The notes under the pieces were generated by a model. The model was not told where the DNA came from. It did no database searches and saw only the letters and a list, made by a program, of their open reading frames with translations. Below are positions 1 through 11,880 of a stretch of DNA of 64,000 nucleotides, one piece after another (position 1 is the stretch's first letter; each line of letters opens with the position of its first letter). The stretch covers positions 1 to 64,000 of the forward strand of contig JAQJVL010002644.1 in the NCBI GenBank assembly GCA_035578905.1, read 5' to 3'. The stretch is from Stictocephala bisonia (taxonomy: Eukaryota > Arthropoda > Insecta > Hemiptera > Membracidae). Both the position numbers and the translations under genes were made by a program.

Positions 1-231
1 AAATACAAATATCGCTTTAAAAAGCAAATTAGCTCTAGAAAAATCTGCAGCATAATTTTTCCTTAAAGAATATAAAATGGTGTACACTATACAATTAGTT
101 TAAAAAATATTGCTTACTTATTTTACATTTGACAGCAAGTTAAAGCTCAGAGTTTTGTCATTTCAGACCAGTGGCGTGAGGCCGTTCCGCCAGTAAGTTA
201 TTTTATTCGAACTATAGCAAGGAGATCACTC
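1..231. other. AT-rich non-coding edge
   Basis: No open frame or RNA gene is seen. A CAGTGGCGTGAG string near 170 resembles hAT-type transposon ends, but no partner end or target duplication was found. The decayed LINE that follows may reach into this stretch. Confidence 0.4.
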
Positions 232-950
232 CTCCACACAATCTCAGCACCAGTGGATGTCCTGAATCCAACTTATCCTCATGCATGATTCCCTTGGTGT
301 TTGATACTAAAGATCTGAATTTGGCAACTATAGTCTACTCTTCAAGATGCCGAATCAAAACTCTAATTCTTCTCTCCAACTCATTCCTAGATTGTAATGG
401 CAGATCGTCCGCGAAAGCAATCCATTTAGTCTTTTCTAGCTTTGGCATCTTTAAAAATAAGAGTTCATGAGAACTTTTCTCCATAAGTATTACTATTAAC
501 ACGTCCCCTTTCTCTATTTTGGCAAGTTTTTGAATGAGATAGCTCTTGAATATCCAAAATATGTTCTAGGGATCTCGAAGCGCCCAAGGATAGTCAGGGC
601 CTGGGGCCACCAGACCGAATCAAAAGTGCGCTAAATGTCCAACAAAGTTGCCATGACATATCTGTCTGGACTCTTGATGATAAAATCCACAAGTGCCGCA
701 ATAGCATCCAGAATGCTTCAACCGGCACTAAAGCCAATGTGGTTCTCACTAACTAGGTCGTTCCGTTTAATTTTGTCCATTTCCTTGTTACAAGTTTCTC
801 ATAGGTCTTGCCTAGGACGAACAGTCGTTTTTGTCTATATGATCTTAAATCTGTGCAAACCCATTTCACAGCTTCCTTATAATTGTCACTTGAACAATCT
901 TCCAGTTTTTTCTTATTTTTTTGTAGAAGGTAAGCTAAGTAGATAGGATC
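232..950 (-). pseudogene. Decayed R1-like non-LTR retrotransposon reverse transcriptase
   Basis: Reading the minus strand from about 950 downward gives LINE reverse-transcriptase blocks in the correct order, broken by stops and frameshifts. A motif like LGKTYEKLV lies near 800. IGFSAG followed by ILDAIAALVDFI covers about 735-680. RTFDSVWWP, the motif-A region with WWP typical of R1/LOA-type elements, is at 604-630. IPRTYFGYSRA lies near 550, and the catalytic FADDLP box (YxDD equivalent) is at 399-416. The intact enzyme would copy LINE RNA at a nicked chromosomal target; this copy is dead. Neither the endonuclease nor the 3' end can be placed. Assignment to the R1/LOA/I group rests on the WWP and FADD context only. 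Confidence 0.75.
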
Positions 951-1625
951 AGCAATAATTATACTTCAAGTTTGAGGAAAAAGAATATCGTTTGTTAAGA
1001 AATAAGTTATTTTTTTAGAAAAATTGGGCACATGTATATTTATGTATAATTTTAAAGAAGTATCTCTAGATGCTACGTAATTTTCGTGGTAAAAAAGAAT
1101 TTGATCAAACTTAACGTATATCTTCTTCCTCCTCAACTATGCACCTAGTCGATTCATCATTTCTATAAATTTTAAATTGTAGGTTCTCTAAGTCTTGGTA
1201 TCTCCCCTCAACCTTCCTTTAGATTATTATAGCCATCAACAGAACCACTAATCTATTCAAATCGTTCCATAAGGTCAAGGGCCTGCTTATCGGAGTGGTA
1301 AACATAAATAAGGCTCTAAATTTTCAAATTCCTGATTATAGTCTTGTACCTACAATCGATGTTTGATCTCTCAGATAGCTTCTTGTATTTGGGTTCTTCC
1401 ATCTCAAGACTGACATCTCCAATACAACTACATTGATGATAGATATAATATTGCTAATCAGGATTCAGAAAATATACGGTCCCTCGGTCAAGTTATATAC
1501 GCTGTTGTCAGAGCAAAGAAAACCCTCCTCTGTGAAGAAAGACCTTATGGAATTATCCGAACAAATTAAGACGTCCTGTTAGGGTCCATATGAAGCCAAA
1601 GGGTGGGTTTAAGGGAAGAGACCTT
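951..1625. other. Unassigned intergenic DNA
   Basis: No recognisable gene, tRNA or repeat in either strand. Frames are short and interrupted. It separates the LINE remnant from the satellite array. Confidence 0.4.
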
Positions 1626-4600
1626 GCGGACCACAACACCATTGTCCCCGTCATTGATCCATGTTATGGATACACTACGGTTGAGGCACTAACACGACTC
1701 TTCACCCCGCGGACCGACATCACCACTTGTACCCGTAATTGATCGATGGACACGCTACCGTTGAGGCACTAACACAACTCTTGACCCCATGGACCGCCAT
1801 TAACATTGTCCCCATCATCGATCCATGCCATGGACACACTACCGTTGAGACACTAACACGACTCTTGGCCCCGTGGACCCATCGTCCTCGTCATTGATCC
1901 ATGCCAAGGACGCTACCGTTGAGGCACTAACACGACTCTAGACCCCGTGGACCGTCTTCACCACTTGTCCCCGTCATTGATCTATGCCATGGTCACGCTA
2001 CCGTTGAGGCACTAACACGACTCTTGACCCCGTGAGCCGCCATCACCATTATCCCCGTTATTGATTCATGCCATGGATACGCTACCGTTGAGACACTAAT
2101 ACGCCTAACTTCGCGGACTGCCATCACCATTGTCCCCATCATCGACCCATGCTATGGACACGCTACCGCTGACGCACTAACACGACTATTGGTCCCGTGG
2201 ACACCATCACTATTGTCCCCGTCATTGATCCATGCCATGGTCATGCTACTTTTGAGGCACTAACACGACTCTTGACCCCGTGAGCCGCCATCACCATTAT
2301 CCCCGTTATTGATTCATGCCATGGATACGCTACCGTTCAGACACTAATACGCCTCTCTTCGCGGACGGCCATCACCATTGTCCACATCATCGACCCATGC
2401 TATGGACACGCTACCGTTGACGCACTAACACGACTATTGGCCCCGTGGACACCATCACTATTGTCCCCGTCATTGATCCATGCCATGGTCACGCTACCGT
2501 TGAGGCACTAACACGACTTCTTAACCCCGTGGGCCGCCATCACCATTATCTCCGTTATTGTTCATACCATGGATACGCTACCGTTGAGACACTAATACGC
2601 CTCTCCTCGCGGACTGCCATCACCATTGTCCCCATCATCGATCCATGCTATGGACATGCTACCGTTGACGCACTAACACGACTATTGGCCCCGTGGACAC
2701 CATCACTATTGTCTCCGTCATTGATCCATGTCATGGACATGCTACCGTTGAGGCACTAACACGACTCGACCCCGTGGGCCGCCATCACCATAGTCCTCGT
2801 TATTGATTCATGCCATGGACACGCTACCGTAGAGGCACTAACACGACTCTTGACCCCGCGGACCGTCATCACCACTTGTCCCCGTTATTGATTAATGCCA
2901 TGAACACACTACCGTTTAGGCACTAATACGACACTTGACGCCACGGACTGCCATCACCATAGTTCCCGTCATAGATCCATGCCATAGACACGCTACCGTT
3001 GAGGCACTAACACTCTTTTGACCTCGCGGTCATGGGGACATCACCATTGTCCCTATGATTGATCCATGCCATGGACACGCTACGGTTGAGGCACTAACAC
3101 GACTCTTGACCCCGCGGACCGTCTTCACCACTTCTCCCCGTCATTGATCTATGGACACGCTACCGTTGAGGCACTAACACGACTCTAGACCCCGTGGACT
3201 CCATCACCATTGTCCCCATCATTGATCTATGCCATGGACACGCTACCGTTGAGGCACTAACACGACTCTTGACCCCGTGGACCGCCATTACCATTGTCCC
3301 CATCATCTATCCATGCCATGGACACACTACCGTTGAGACACTATCACGACTCTTGGCCCCGTGGACCCATCGTCCTCGTCCTTGATCCATGCCAAGGACG
3401 CTACCGTTGAGGCACTAACACGACTCTTGACCCCGCGGACCGTCTTCACCACTTCTCCCCGTCATTGATCTATGGACACGCTACCGTTGAGGCACTAACG
3501 CGACTCTAGACCCCGTGGACTCCATCACCATTGTCCCCATCATTGATCCATGCCATGGACACACTACCGTTGAGACACTATCACGACTCTTGGCCCCGTG
3601 TACCCATCGTCCTCGTCATTGATCCATGCCAAGGACGCTACCGTTGAGGCACTAACCGACTCTAGACCCCGTGGACCGTCTTCACCACTTGTCCCCGTCA
3701 TTGATCTATGCCAAGTTCACGCTACCGTCGAGGCACTAACACGACTCTTGACCCCGTGGGCCGCCATCACCATTATCCCCGTTATTGATTCATGCCATGG
3801 ATACGCTACCGTTGAGACACTAATACGCCTCTCTTCGCGGACTGCCATCACCATTGTCCCCATCATCGACCCATGCTATGGACATGCTACCGTTGACGCA
3901 CTAACACGACTATTGGCCCCGTGGACACCATCACTATTGTCCCCGTCATTGATCCATGCCATGGTCACGCTACCGTTGAGGCACTAACACGACTCCTTGA
4001 CCCCGTGGGCCGCCATCACCATTATCTCCGTTATTGTTCATGCCATGGATACGCTACCGTTGAGACACTAATACGCCTCTCCTCGCGGACTGCCATCACC
4101 ATTGTCCCCATCATCGATCCATGCTATGGACACGCTACCGTTGACGCACTAACACGACTATTGGCCCCGTGGACACCATCACTATTGTCTCCGTCATTGA
4201 TCCATGTCATGGACATGCTACCGTTGAGGCACTAACACGACTCGACCCCGTGGACCGCCATCACCATAGTCCTCGTTATTGATTCATGCCATGGACACGC
4301 TACCGTAGAGGTACTAACACGACTCTTGACCCCGCGGACCGTCATCACTACTTGTCCCCGTTATTGATTCATGCCATGAACACACTACCGTTTAGGCACT
4401 AATACGACACTTGACGCCACGGACTGCCATCACCATAGTTCCCGTCATAGATCCATGCCATAGACACGCTACCGTTGAGGCACTAACACTCTTTTGACCC
4501 CGCGGTCATGGGGACATCACCATTGTCCTATGATTGATCCATGCCATGGACACGCTATGGTTGAGGCACTAACACGACTCTTGACCCCGCGGACCGTCAT

Positions 4601-4866
4601 CACCACTTCTCCCCGCCATTGATCCATGGACACGCTACCGTTGAGGCACTAACGCGACTCTAGACCCCGTGGCCTCCATCACCATTGTCCCCATCATCGA
4701 TCCATACCATGGACACGCTACCGTTGAGGCACTAACGCGACTCTAGACCCCGTGGACTCTATCACCATTGTCCCCATCATTGATCCATGCCATGGACACG
4801 CTACCGTTGAGGCACTAACACGACTCTTGACCCCACGGACAGCCATCACCACTTGTCCCTGTCATT
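1626..4866. repeat. 84-bp satellite array with higher-order repeat
   Basis: Roughly 38 head-to-tail copies of an ~84-bp unit, recognisable by CATGCCATGGACACGCTACC and GAGGCACTAACACGACTC. Copies differ by substitutions and small indels (about 76-86 bp). A block around 2180-3120 recurs at about 3660-4590 with an offset of 1476 bp and shares private variants such as CTCTTTTGACC followed by GCGGTCATGGGGACATC, so there is a higher-order layer. Because 84 is divisible by 3, frames of up to about 130 codons run through several units (for example 2445-2759 and 3921-4235). They only translate the repeat and are not taken as genes. The unit contains the CCATGG palindrome. Confidence 0.95.
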
Positions 4867-5544
4867 AACGTCCAAAGCCTCTCTATCACTCTCTAATACG
4901 TAATTTAACGCCTTCTCTTGGCCTCGTAAAAGAAACTGCGGTCGGATTCCTCAGGTTTTATTCGCGCCGCTTTACGATGCCGGTAAATCTGCATATTTAT
5001 TCACCGCGATGGCCTGTTCGCTGGGAACCGAGGTAATGGTCCACAGAAGCCCTCGGTTCCCTATTACCGAATTAAGAACGTCTTCAAAGCGGTCATTTTT
5101 TTTAAATTGTGCGATGACACTCCCGAATTTTAGTGTGTTTGTAGTTTCGGAATGCCTGAAATTTCTGCCGAGACGACATTTTACCATTGATTTCATCAGA
5201 TTTTTCTGTCGGCGAAAGTTTGACAGGAAAGTTTACTTAAGTGGTCATCAGTTTCAAAATGAATTTAATCGGATTCCGTTGAAATTGAGGATTCCGTGGT
5301 AGTAAATTAAAATTTCTTTCCTGTTTTACGAGTTAACTTGAAGTGATTTGCTAAAGAGCCGTTTTTTGCCAAAAGTAATTGGCCATCACGATTCCTTGCA
5401 AGGCCTTTAGTACAATTGGTGGGTCGCCGGTTTACCTGGTTCTTCCTGCATTATCGACTATTTATTTGTACATTTTTTATCCACCGAACTATATAACAGT
5501 TATAATATAAAATAACAATTGAGCACTCTTCAAAATTTTATTAA
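4867..5544. other. Unassigned DNA between satellite and PLE remnant
   Basis: Two overlapping short frames on opposite strands (4972-5196 minus, 5009-5302 plus) match nothing I recognise and lack gene-like context. Base composition is less AT-rich than the surroundings near 4880-5060. Confidence 0.35.
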
Positions 5545-5592
5545 ATCATCACCGACCGGTTTCGGCAATTATGCCATCTTCATAGGTGTTTA
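5545..5592 (-). ncRNA. Degenerate hammerhead-ribozyme-like motif of PLE
   Basis: The minus strand reads CTATGAAGA, then TGGC-loop-GCC, then GAAA, then the palindrome CCGG, then TC. This matches the compact hammerhead plan (CUGANGA, stem II, GAAA, very short self-complementary stem III, UH cleavage dinucleotide), except that the first box position is A instead of C. Small hammerheads with such stem III are known in PLE terminal repeats and act as dimers. The right-hand copy near 6366-6402 has AACAGC in place of the palindrome and looks dead. Confidence 0.5.
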
Positions 5593-5786
5593 CTTTTCAA
5601 AACTGTACAAAACAAATAAAATGAAATAAATAATTATCATAAAGAAAACATAAATTGAATTGGTAAATATTTGTGATTTGGTGGTTAGTTGTCATTGTGT
5701 GTGGTGTTTCTTATATGTATAATTGTTTCGAATATTGGGTTTCTTTTTTGTATTAACATGGTGTTAATTAAATTGTTGGGATTTTC

Positions 5787-6200
5787 TTGGTTGTGTTTAT
5801 AAATTTCAAAATTGGATTTAAAACAAATAACAACGCATTTAACCTAATACAAAAGAAATCCACCTCAAAATTACATAAAACCCAAGAAATATTTGACAAA
5901 TCAGGAATTTACAAAATTGAATGTTCAGACTGCCCAAACTATTATATTGGACAAACAGGACGATCATTTAAACGTAGATTTAATGAACACATACAAGCTC
6001 TAAAATTAAACAACAGAACTTCAATGAAATCTTCTTTTGCTGAACACTTACTAAACAAAAATCACAACAACACAAATATGAATACCAACATGAAAATTCT
6101 AAAATTGGGTTCAAAAAGCAAAAAACTATATTCTCAAGAAGAACTTGAAATTTATAAACACAACCAAGAAAATCCCAACAATTTAATCAAAACACGTTAA
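5787..6200 (+). pseudogene. PLE C-terminal GIY-YIG endonuclease fragment
   Basis: A 137-codon open frame whose residues from about 38 onward form the C-terminal endonuclease of a Penelope-like protein. The visible core is SGIYKIECSDCPNYYIGQTG, followed by arginines and EH (RRFNEH). A CxxC pair lies between GIY and YIG, as usual in PLE endonucleases. The first ~12 residues come from the inverted left arm, so the ATG is not the native start. The reverse-transcriptase domain is absent. In an intact element this domain nicks the target for reverse transcription. The sequence differs clearly from the PLE at 46886-48787 and belongs to a different PLE family. Confidence 0.8.
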
Positions 6201-6405
6201 TACAAAAAAGAAACCCAATATTCGAAACAATTACACATATGAGAAACAACACACACAATGACAAATAACCACCAAATCACAAATATTACCAATTTTAACA
6301 TATGTTTTCTTTATGATAATTATTTATTTCATTTTATTTATTTTGTACAGTTTTGAAAAGTAAACACCTATGAAGATAGCATAATTGCCGAAACAGCACC
6401 ACCAA

Positions 6406-7438
6406 AATATACATTATTCGTTGGGGTTTTGTAAAATTAAAATATTTTGCTAAATCTGAAGTTTGAATGTCAGTAGCGTACATTATGATATTTTTTAGGT
6501 AGATTGTTACTTTGGTAGACTTTTCACTGTGGCTCTAGTAGACGATTATAAAATATGTTTTAAAGACCTCGCCGAAAAAAATCAAACATTAAACCTTAGT
6601 ATATTTAATGCTGCAACAATATTTTTATTTAAGTTAACTGAACTGTGAGCTTTTGTTAATAACCAACATTCTCGTTACATAAGGTAAAATAATGATAAAC
6701 GAATTTCCCCTTTATTTATCTTCTAAAACATCGGATATCAAAAATAACATTTTAAAATCTAAAACTATAAAATTAATTGATTTGCTCCATTAATTAAACG
6801 GGCTTTACAGAAAAAATAAATATATTTTATTACATTTGATACGAATAAATTAGTTACATTTTAGTTAGTCCAAATAATATCCAGTGTGGAAGAAAAGTCC
6901 CGGAACAGATTATTAATTTCTGAACGATTACAGATAAAGCAATAAAACTTGGCACATCAAGATTGCACCTATTAATCTACTTGTTGATGTAACTACCGTT
7001 TTTCCGTCATATCAGGAGGATGGCCCGCAAGGATTGAGAAGAAAATCTTAAATGAGAGCATAAATCAATTGGTACATCAAATTAAAGGTCTATAGTAGTA
7101 GAACATAAACCCACAAATCGGACCCCAAAAGGTCCACTCCTTAAAAAAGGTGGTGGTTTAAAGTTTTAATAAGATACAATGAAAGTCCTGTTTTAGTCGG
7201 TTATTTAGTCTTTTCTTAGCTCAACTTGGGAAAGTTAGACTTTGTAAATGCCTACTGGACTTAATAAATAGTTTTTTATGAAAGTTGGTGACTCTTCACT
7301 TCCATTGGATGATGGTGCACGAGGAGTTCGACAAAAATATTAAAACAAGCATAGGTCAAGCATGTATATGATTTTAAAGGGGTTGTCTAGCACAAATGAA
7401 TGCCACAAACAACACTTAAAAAGGTTGATCCAGTACAG
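6406..7438. other. AT-rich DNA, possible unclassified dispersed repeat
   Basis: No coding frame. The stretch 6880-7400 has a less AT-rich, repeat-like texture (GAAGAAAAGTCCCGGAAC near 6890, then GGAGGATGGCCCGC near 7015). The former resembles terminal motifs of mariner-type elements, but no second end is visible. Confidence 0.35.
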
Positions 7439-8392
7439 CATTTTTATTTTATTTTATTTATTTATTTCAACGGTAACACCATTTTACATAATATAATACA
7501 AAGATGGCAATGCAAAGAGATCAGCAAATACGGTACACAAACCAACAACCTCATATAACTAAGAATAACAAATTAAGTTGAATCAAACAGCCATACAAGA
7601 CCAGCACTTAACTGATTAAATTACATGTGGATGACAAAGAAAGTGAAATTATTGATAACATAAGTAAATAACAACAAGTAACAATAAACAAACATTGAAC
7701 AAATATAAATAAATCAAATGTACAAGAAAAACAATACAAGGATTTTTTGACAAAGATACAATGGTGGGTATCCCATTTTTGTACCTTATAGTAAGATCCT
7801 TTTCACCATTCCTAATACGCTCATCCAGTTTAGTCCTCAGGGAGTTTAAGAATTTGCGCTCATTGTCAGTTCTATCTCTGGAGGCAGAAATGGAAGAGAA
7901 TTTATTATCAGTGCCCCTCAATTTGGCCTTGGAAAATTTATCAAGGAAAGATTTAACTCCAGTCACAGATTGAAATATAATCTTCAATGGGCGCACACCT
8001 CTTGATCTGGATTTTCCAACTCTGAACAATTTAACATCTTCAACATTTAGGACAAGCCCAATATCCTGCGCCAGCTCCAGTAGCTGATCCCTATCATGAT
8101 TGACCCTAACAGCAAGATCCTTGCTATGACTCTCAGGTAAATTAAAGATCATCACATTGAGGGCACGCCTATTCCGATCACTGATTTCACCAATCATTTG
8201 CTCAAGATTATATTCAGAGGAGCTTCCATCATTCTGCAAGGACTTCACTTTAATCTCAAGGTCATCCACACGAGACTCAACACTAGCAAGACGAGTCTCA
8301 ATACTTTCACGTAGCTTCTCAATCCCATTGTTAATAGAATTTACCTCATCCTTGGTAGCCAATTGATTTGATACTACTTACTAGTAGGGTTT
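7439..8392 (-). mobile_element. LINE-derived unit: ORF1 with (AAAT)n-type tail
   Basis: A minus-strand retroelement copy. An ORF1-type reading frame starts at 8362. A short downstream region is followed at 7439-7470 by a TTTTATTTTATTTATTT tract, which on the minus strand is an AAAT-rich 3' tail. No ORF2 (endonuclease/RT) lies between ORF1 and the tail. The copy is therefore either an internally deleted LINE or an ORF1-only non-autonomous unit. No target-site duplication was recognised. Confidence 0.65.
7649..8362 (-). CDS. Non-LTR retrotransposon ORF1-like RNA-binding protein
   Basis: A 237-codon frame. Residues about 1-60 have heptad-like spacing (SINNGIEKLRESIETRLASV, then VESRVDDLEIKVKSLQ), expected of the trimerising coiled coil in LINE ORF1 proteins. 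Residues about 75-150 carry the RRM-like block, with ALNVMIFNLPES, HDRDQLLELAQDIGL and KLFRVGKSR followed by RPLKIIF. A basic C-terminal part follows (TDNERKFLNSLRTKLDERIR). The last ~30 residues are a hydrophobic run that reads into the 3' region and is probably not native, so the protein is C-terminally altered. The role in an intact element is binding its RNA as a nucleic-acid chaperone. The exact LINE clade is not determinable here. The frame is open and the start ATG sits just upstream of the coiled coil. Confidence 0.7.
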   Translation of the reverse strand: MATKDEVNSINNGIEKLRESIETRLASVESRVDDLEIKVKSLQNDGSSSEYNLEQMIGEISDRNRRALNVMIFNLPESHSKDLAVRVNHDRDQLLELAQDIGLVLNVEDVKLFRVGKSRSRGVRPLKIIFQSVTGVKSFLDKFSKAKLRGTDNKFSSISASRDRTDNERKFLNSLRTKLDERIRNGEKDLTIRYKNGIPTIVSLSKNPCIVFLVHLIYLYLFNVCLLLLVVIYLCYQ

Positions 8393-9545
8393 CTTTAATT
8401 TCATTAATCGATATTAACTATCGATACTTCATCATAATTTTCTTTTTTATCACTCGATGGAAACGGTCATTCGATTATCATTTATGATAGTATATTACTC
8501 TTTCCAGTAATGTCTGTAGTACTTGGTTCAAAGAACTAATTAACTTATATATTTTCTGTGTTAACTAATTTTTTTATGATATTTTCCTGACATAATATCT
8601 GTAGAAACTTCAATTTCACAACATAACTACACATGTTTAGTTATAATTACCTAAATTAAAATATACCATGTTTTTCGAAAAAAGTTTATAGGAAATAGAC
8701 TTTTTCTGTACCATAAACATGTAATCAAAGCTAAAAAAATATTTTGATAGAACTGACATAAATAATTAGACCATTAATTTTTATAAAATATTTACGTTTT
8801 TATGGAATACGTACATTGCACCTTAAAACACCTCCCAACTTGAGAAAATAATTACCTTTTTTTAGCTTTTTAAAAGTATTTATTGAATAAAATGCACTTG
8901 ACTCAAAAACATTGTTCTTCTAAAAGAAACGGTACGCGTAAACAGATCTTTTAGGTACCATATTTAAGTATTTCACGAATGATATCACTTACATTTAATT
9001 TTTATGTTTTAAGACTAATTACAAAATTAAAATTACTAAAACATTTTATTTTAATCTAAATTATTTAACTGCGAGAACAACTTGCCTGGATTCTAAAATC
9101 AAGTAATAGTAAGCTATACAAAATAAATATATAAAATAAAAACACTTTTATGTATCTAATGCAAAATGATTTATTAAAATTTTGTTAGTATAAAACTACT
9201 AAATAATTAAAAACTTATGAAAATTACAACATTTATGTTACTATAAATATTTTTCTTACTGCTTGATATTTACTTAAGAGGCTCTCCGCTGCAATACAAA
9301 ACGTTATGTTGGGGAGACTTTACTGAATTAAACTTTATTATTTAATTAATCTAAACCTTCAATACAGGTTTAGGATGAACTTTCTAACTATAGATTCGTA
9401 ATGTTAATAGGTGGTTTAAAGGAATGTTTTCTATAAGTCTTATAAACTTCATAATTGCAAATATCGTAACGTACAATTAAACAACAAAAACAATGTTTTG
9501 ATTGGATTTTCTTTAGGCCTCTAACTTTCTTAGTAAACAACCACC
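8393..9545. other. AT-rich non-coding DNA
   Basis: Nothing recognisable. Short frames only, homopolymer-rich, no repeats with internal structure seen. Confidence 0.4.
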
Positions 9546-9745
9546 AAACTCGGGTACACATAATTTCTCCGCCGACAGTAGTGGTTAGCACGTTTGCTTC
9601 ATGGGAAGAAGGTCACGGGTTCAAATCCCAGGAGGTCCACTTATAATTTGCCAAAGGGGTTTGGACAGTTGTCCCTTAACAACGTTTATATATTCTTGTA
9701 TAAAATTCCACCGGCGTAGAAAAACAAACAAAAAAACATCATTTT
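9546..9745 (+). mobile_element. tRNA-derived SINE candidate
   Basis: The head (about 9575-9640) has an A-box-like TAGTGGTTAGCACG and a B box GGTTCAAATCCC with the spacing of a pol III promoter. The acceptor and anticodon arms do not fold as a functional tRNA. A ~75-bp unrelated body follows, then an A-rich tail (AAAACAAACAAAAAAAC, 9721-9738). This head-body-tail layout is that of a SINE. Only one copy is obvious in the window. Confidence 0.6.
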
Positions 9746-10104
9746 GAAGTTATTTGAAAATGCACATAAACCGGCACTATGACGTCCGGATGTTTGGGAG
9801 CTAAGAGGTTTGGAGATTGCGGGCGATAGATTCTGTTCTAGTCATCCTCAGTAGTAATTATTGACGTGAAAATTATTGGAGAACGTAAGTTATTGGATTC
9901 ATAAATCATCCAACAAAGAACAAAACAAAGAGGGAAAGAAAGCAAGAGTAAGGGAAGTGGAAATGACATTTCTTCTAACAAATAACGTGTACAATAAATA
10001 AGTCGATATCCATTAATCAGACAGTATAGAACAGTGTTTATACCTGAATATCTGTAAATATATGTAAGTTTGCGAATGTACACTAACAATGCACACTAAC
10101 AATG
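9746..10104. other. Non-coding DNA with short direct repeat
   Basis: Contains ACAATGCACACTA-type triplication at about 10080-10112. No gene recognised. An 83-codon minus frame (9838-10089) has no recognisable domain. Confidence 0.35.
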
Positions 10105-10305
10105 CACACTAGATCAACAATGGTGAGAACAATCATAAGAAGAGTGCTTGGGCTGAGATTCGAAAATGTTAATTGGAGGCTAAGCAGTAATAGAGAGGCA
10201 GAATTGAGAAAATGGGAGATCCGATTAGGAAAAAAATAAATTTCTACGCTCATTTGAAACGAATGAATGATGAAAGGTTGATAAAAAAAAGAGTTTCTTA
10301 AGTAA
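10105..10305 (+). pseudogene. LINE ORF2 C-terminal scrap
   Basis: The plus strand reads RTIIRRVLGLRFENVNWRL, then SSNREAELRK, then after a stop FYAHLKRMNDERLIKKRV. This matches the conserved tail of many insect LINE ORF2 proteins (R-K-I-G followed by W-R-L-R-S-N-E-E and a G-H-L-x-R-M block). It is isolated and interrupted, with no reverse-transcriptase core nearby. Confidence 0.5.
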
Positions 10306-11285
10306 TGTCTTTTGTCATTTTAACGTAAATTTAATTTATGCACATTAATTAGTTGGAGCCCTAATTTGTCCTTGATAATTTTATTTATTTTCGTATTATT
10401 ATTGTTTGTTCATTGTTACAATAATATTGATTGCCAAAAATGGCCTATTTGGGTATTTATCCCCTACATAGGTTGGAATATTTTTTTTAGGTTGGAATAA
10501 AATGTATTAGGAATATTTTCCTAATAAATTTTAAAAATACATATTTATATAATTAAATGATATTCACAGTTAAAAATTATTTTTAAAATTAAATAACTAT
10601 GAAATTCTAAATTTTTCCTTTTACCTTCTTTTTTGCCGATCAGTTTCCAGGTTTTTTTATTTCGTGGATGGTGTGTTGATAAGTTTGAGGCTTGAGATAT
10701 GTATTTGCTCGTTAACCAATTCTTAGTAGGTACAATGGTAACTAAAGACTTTTATAACCAATATTATTTTAGTTTTGTAGGTATTCTTTTTTTAAATCTT
10801 CATAATTTTAAATATTGAATTTTAATACAATTTCTTATATAATATTCAATAGTTTTTCGTGATCATGTTTTCTAAGTCCAATAATTTTGTGTGTTATAAT
10901 ACACAATGGTTTGAGAGATGTATCATGTAGTCCTCTTCATCTAATCATACCAGAAATTATTACAATACTTTGAAAAAGAATTTGTATTAATTTTTCTTTT
11001 TAATATTTATCTTTTTATGTAGAATGCATACACTAGATTAGTTATTTTTTAATTTTTTTTATTGAAAATTGATTTGTAAATTTTATGTGAAGTTACAGAC
11101 AAATTTGATACCAAATTATTGAGTGTTTGTCATTGTCTCCAACCGAACTCAATCTATCTTTCTATCTATACTATCAGGAATTCAGTTTTTATGATAACAA
11201 AACTTTTGAAATAGATTTTTTAAATATTTGGTATCAGTTGTTAAATTATACACACGAATAAACAGAACATGTTTATTTCACATCG
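10306..11285. other. AT-rich non-coding DNA
   Basis: Long poly-T and poly-A stretches. No gene, RNA or array seen. Confidence 0.4.
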
Positions 11286-11880
11286 TTTCAGCTATTTCCA
11301 TCTAGTTTTGTCCTTTTGCCGTAACTAGAATCGCATTCATAAGCAAATAGTTCTTTATGATCAACTAATACATCATTTATATAAAATAAAAATAACGGTG
11401 GTCCTAGAATTGATCCTTGAAGTACTCCAACAATTATCTGAATTGGTTGACATTTGGTTCTATTTACCTAACAATTTGAATCATATCTTTTAAATAAGAC
11501 CTAAACATAAAATATTATTCCCATATTATATTATTTTATAATATAATTGTTTGGTTAGCTGTGTTAAATGCTTCACAATAATCTAAAAAAGCAGTCGTAG
11601 TTGCAATGAGAAAGACTGTCATATATATTATTATTCAATACAGCTATAGCATCATACGTGCACTTGCCTTTTAGCAATTCTAATTGTTCGTCACAAACTA
11701 TTTTGTGTTTAGTTTCAAAATTATAACCTCCAGTAAATTATTATTTTAAAGATTTTTGCAATATTTAAAATAATGCAATAAGTCGATAGTTAATTTGAAT
11801 CCGGGCAAATTTTTGTCTTTAAATTGTGTTGAATTTATACCTAGTGATACAGGTATAATAGTGTTATACCTTCTCCTTAT
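11286..11880 (-). pseudogene. Decayed Jockey/CR1-type LINE reverse transcriptase
   Basis: On the minus strand the catalytic neighbourhood survives as GVLQGSILGPPLFLFYINDV (about 11385-11445), the classic motif-B region of Jockey/CR1 elements. Upstream on that strand (about 11560-11600) DYCEAFNTANQTII matches the motif-A block normally reading D-x-S-K-A-F-D-T-V-N. Stops and frameshifts break everything else, so the copy is inactive. Confidence 0.65.

Larger units (their letters stand above)
5545..6405. mobile_element. Palindromic Penelope-like element remnant
   Basis: Left segment 5550-5812 is the inverted copy of right segment 6144-6405. Shared landmarks are the end of the reading frame (AAATTTATAAACACAACC on the right), CCCAATATTCGAAACAATTA and AGTAAACACCTATGAAGAT. 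The centre (about 5813-6143) carries a GIY-YIG endonuclease reading frame in plus orientation. The structure is therefore a 5'-truncated plus-strand PLE 3' end preceded by an inverted copy of its own 3' terminus. Inverted and partial-tandem arrangements are known for Penelope-like elements. Each outer end carries a hammerhead-like motif, on the minus strand at the left and the plus strand at the right, where it is decayed. Confidence 0.85.

Noticed and set aside
2445..4235. 104- to 129-codon frames
   Set aside because: They read through the 84-bp satellite; identical frames recur with the higher-order period.
4972..5302. Opposed frames of 74 and 97 codons
   Set aside because: They overlap each other, have no recognisable domain and sit in unremarkable DNA.
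9575..9640. A functional tRNA gene
   Set aside because: A and B boxes are present but acceptor and anticodon stems do not pair. It is better explained as a SINE head.
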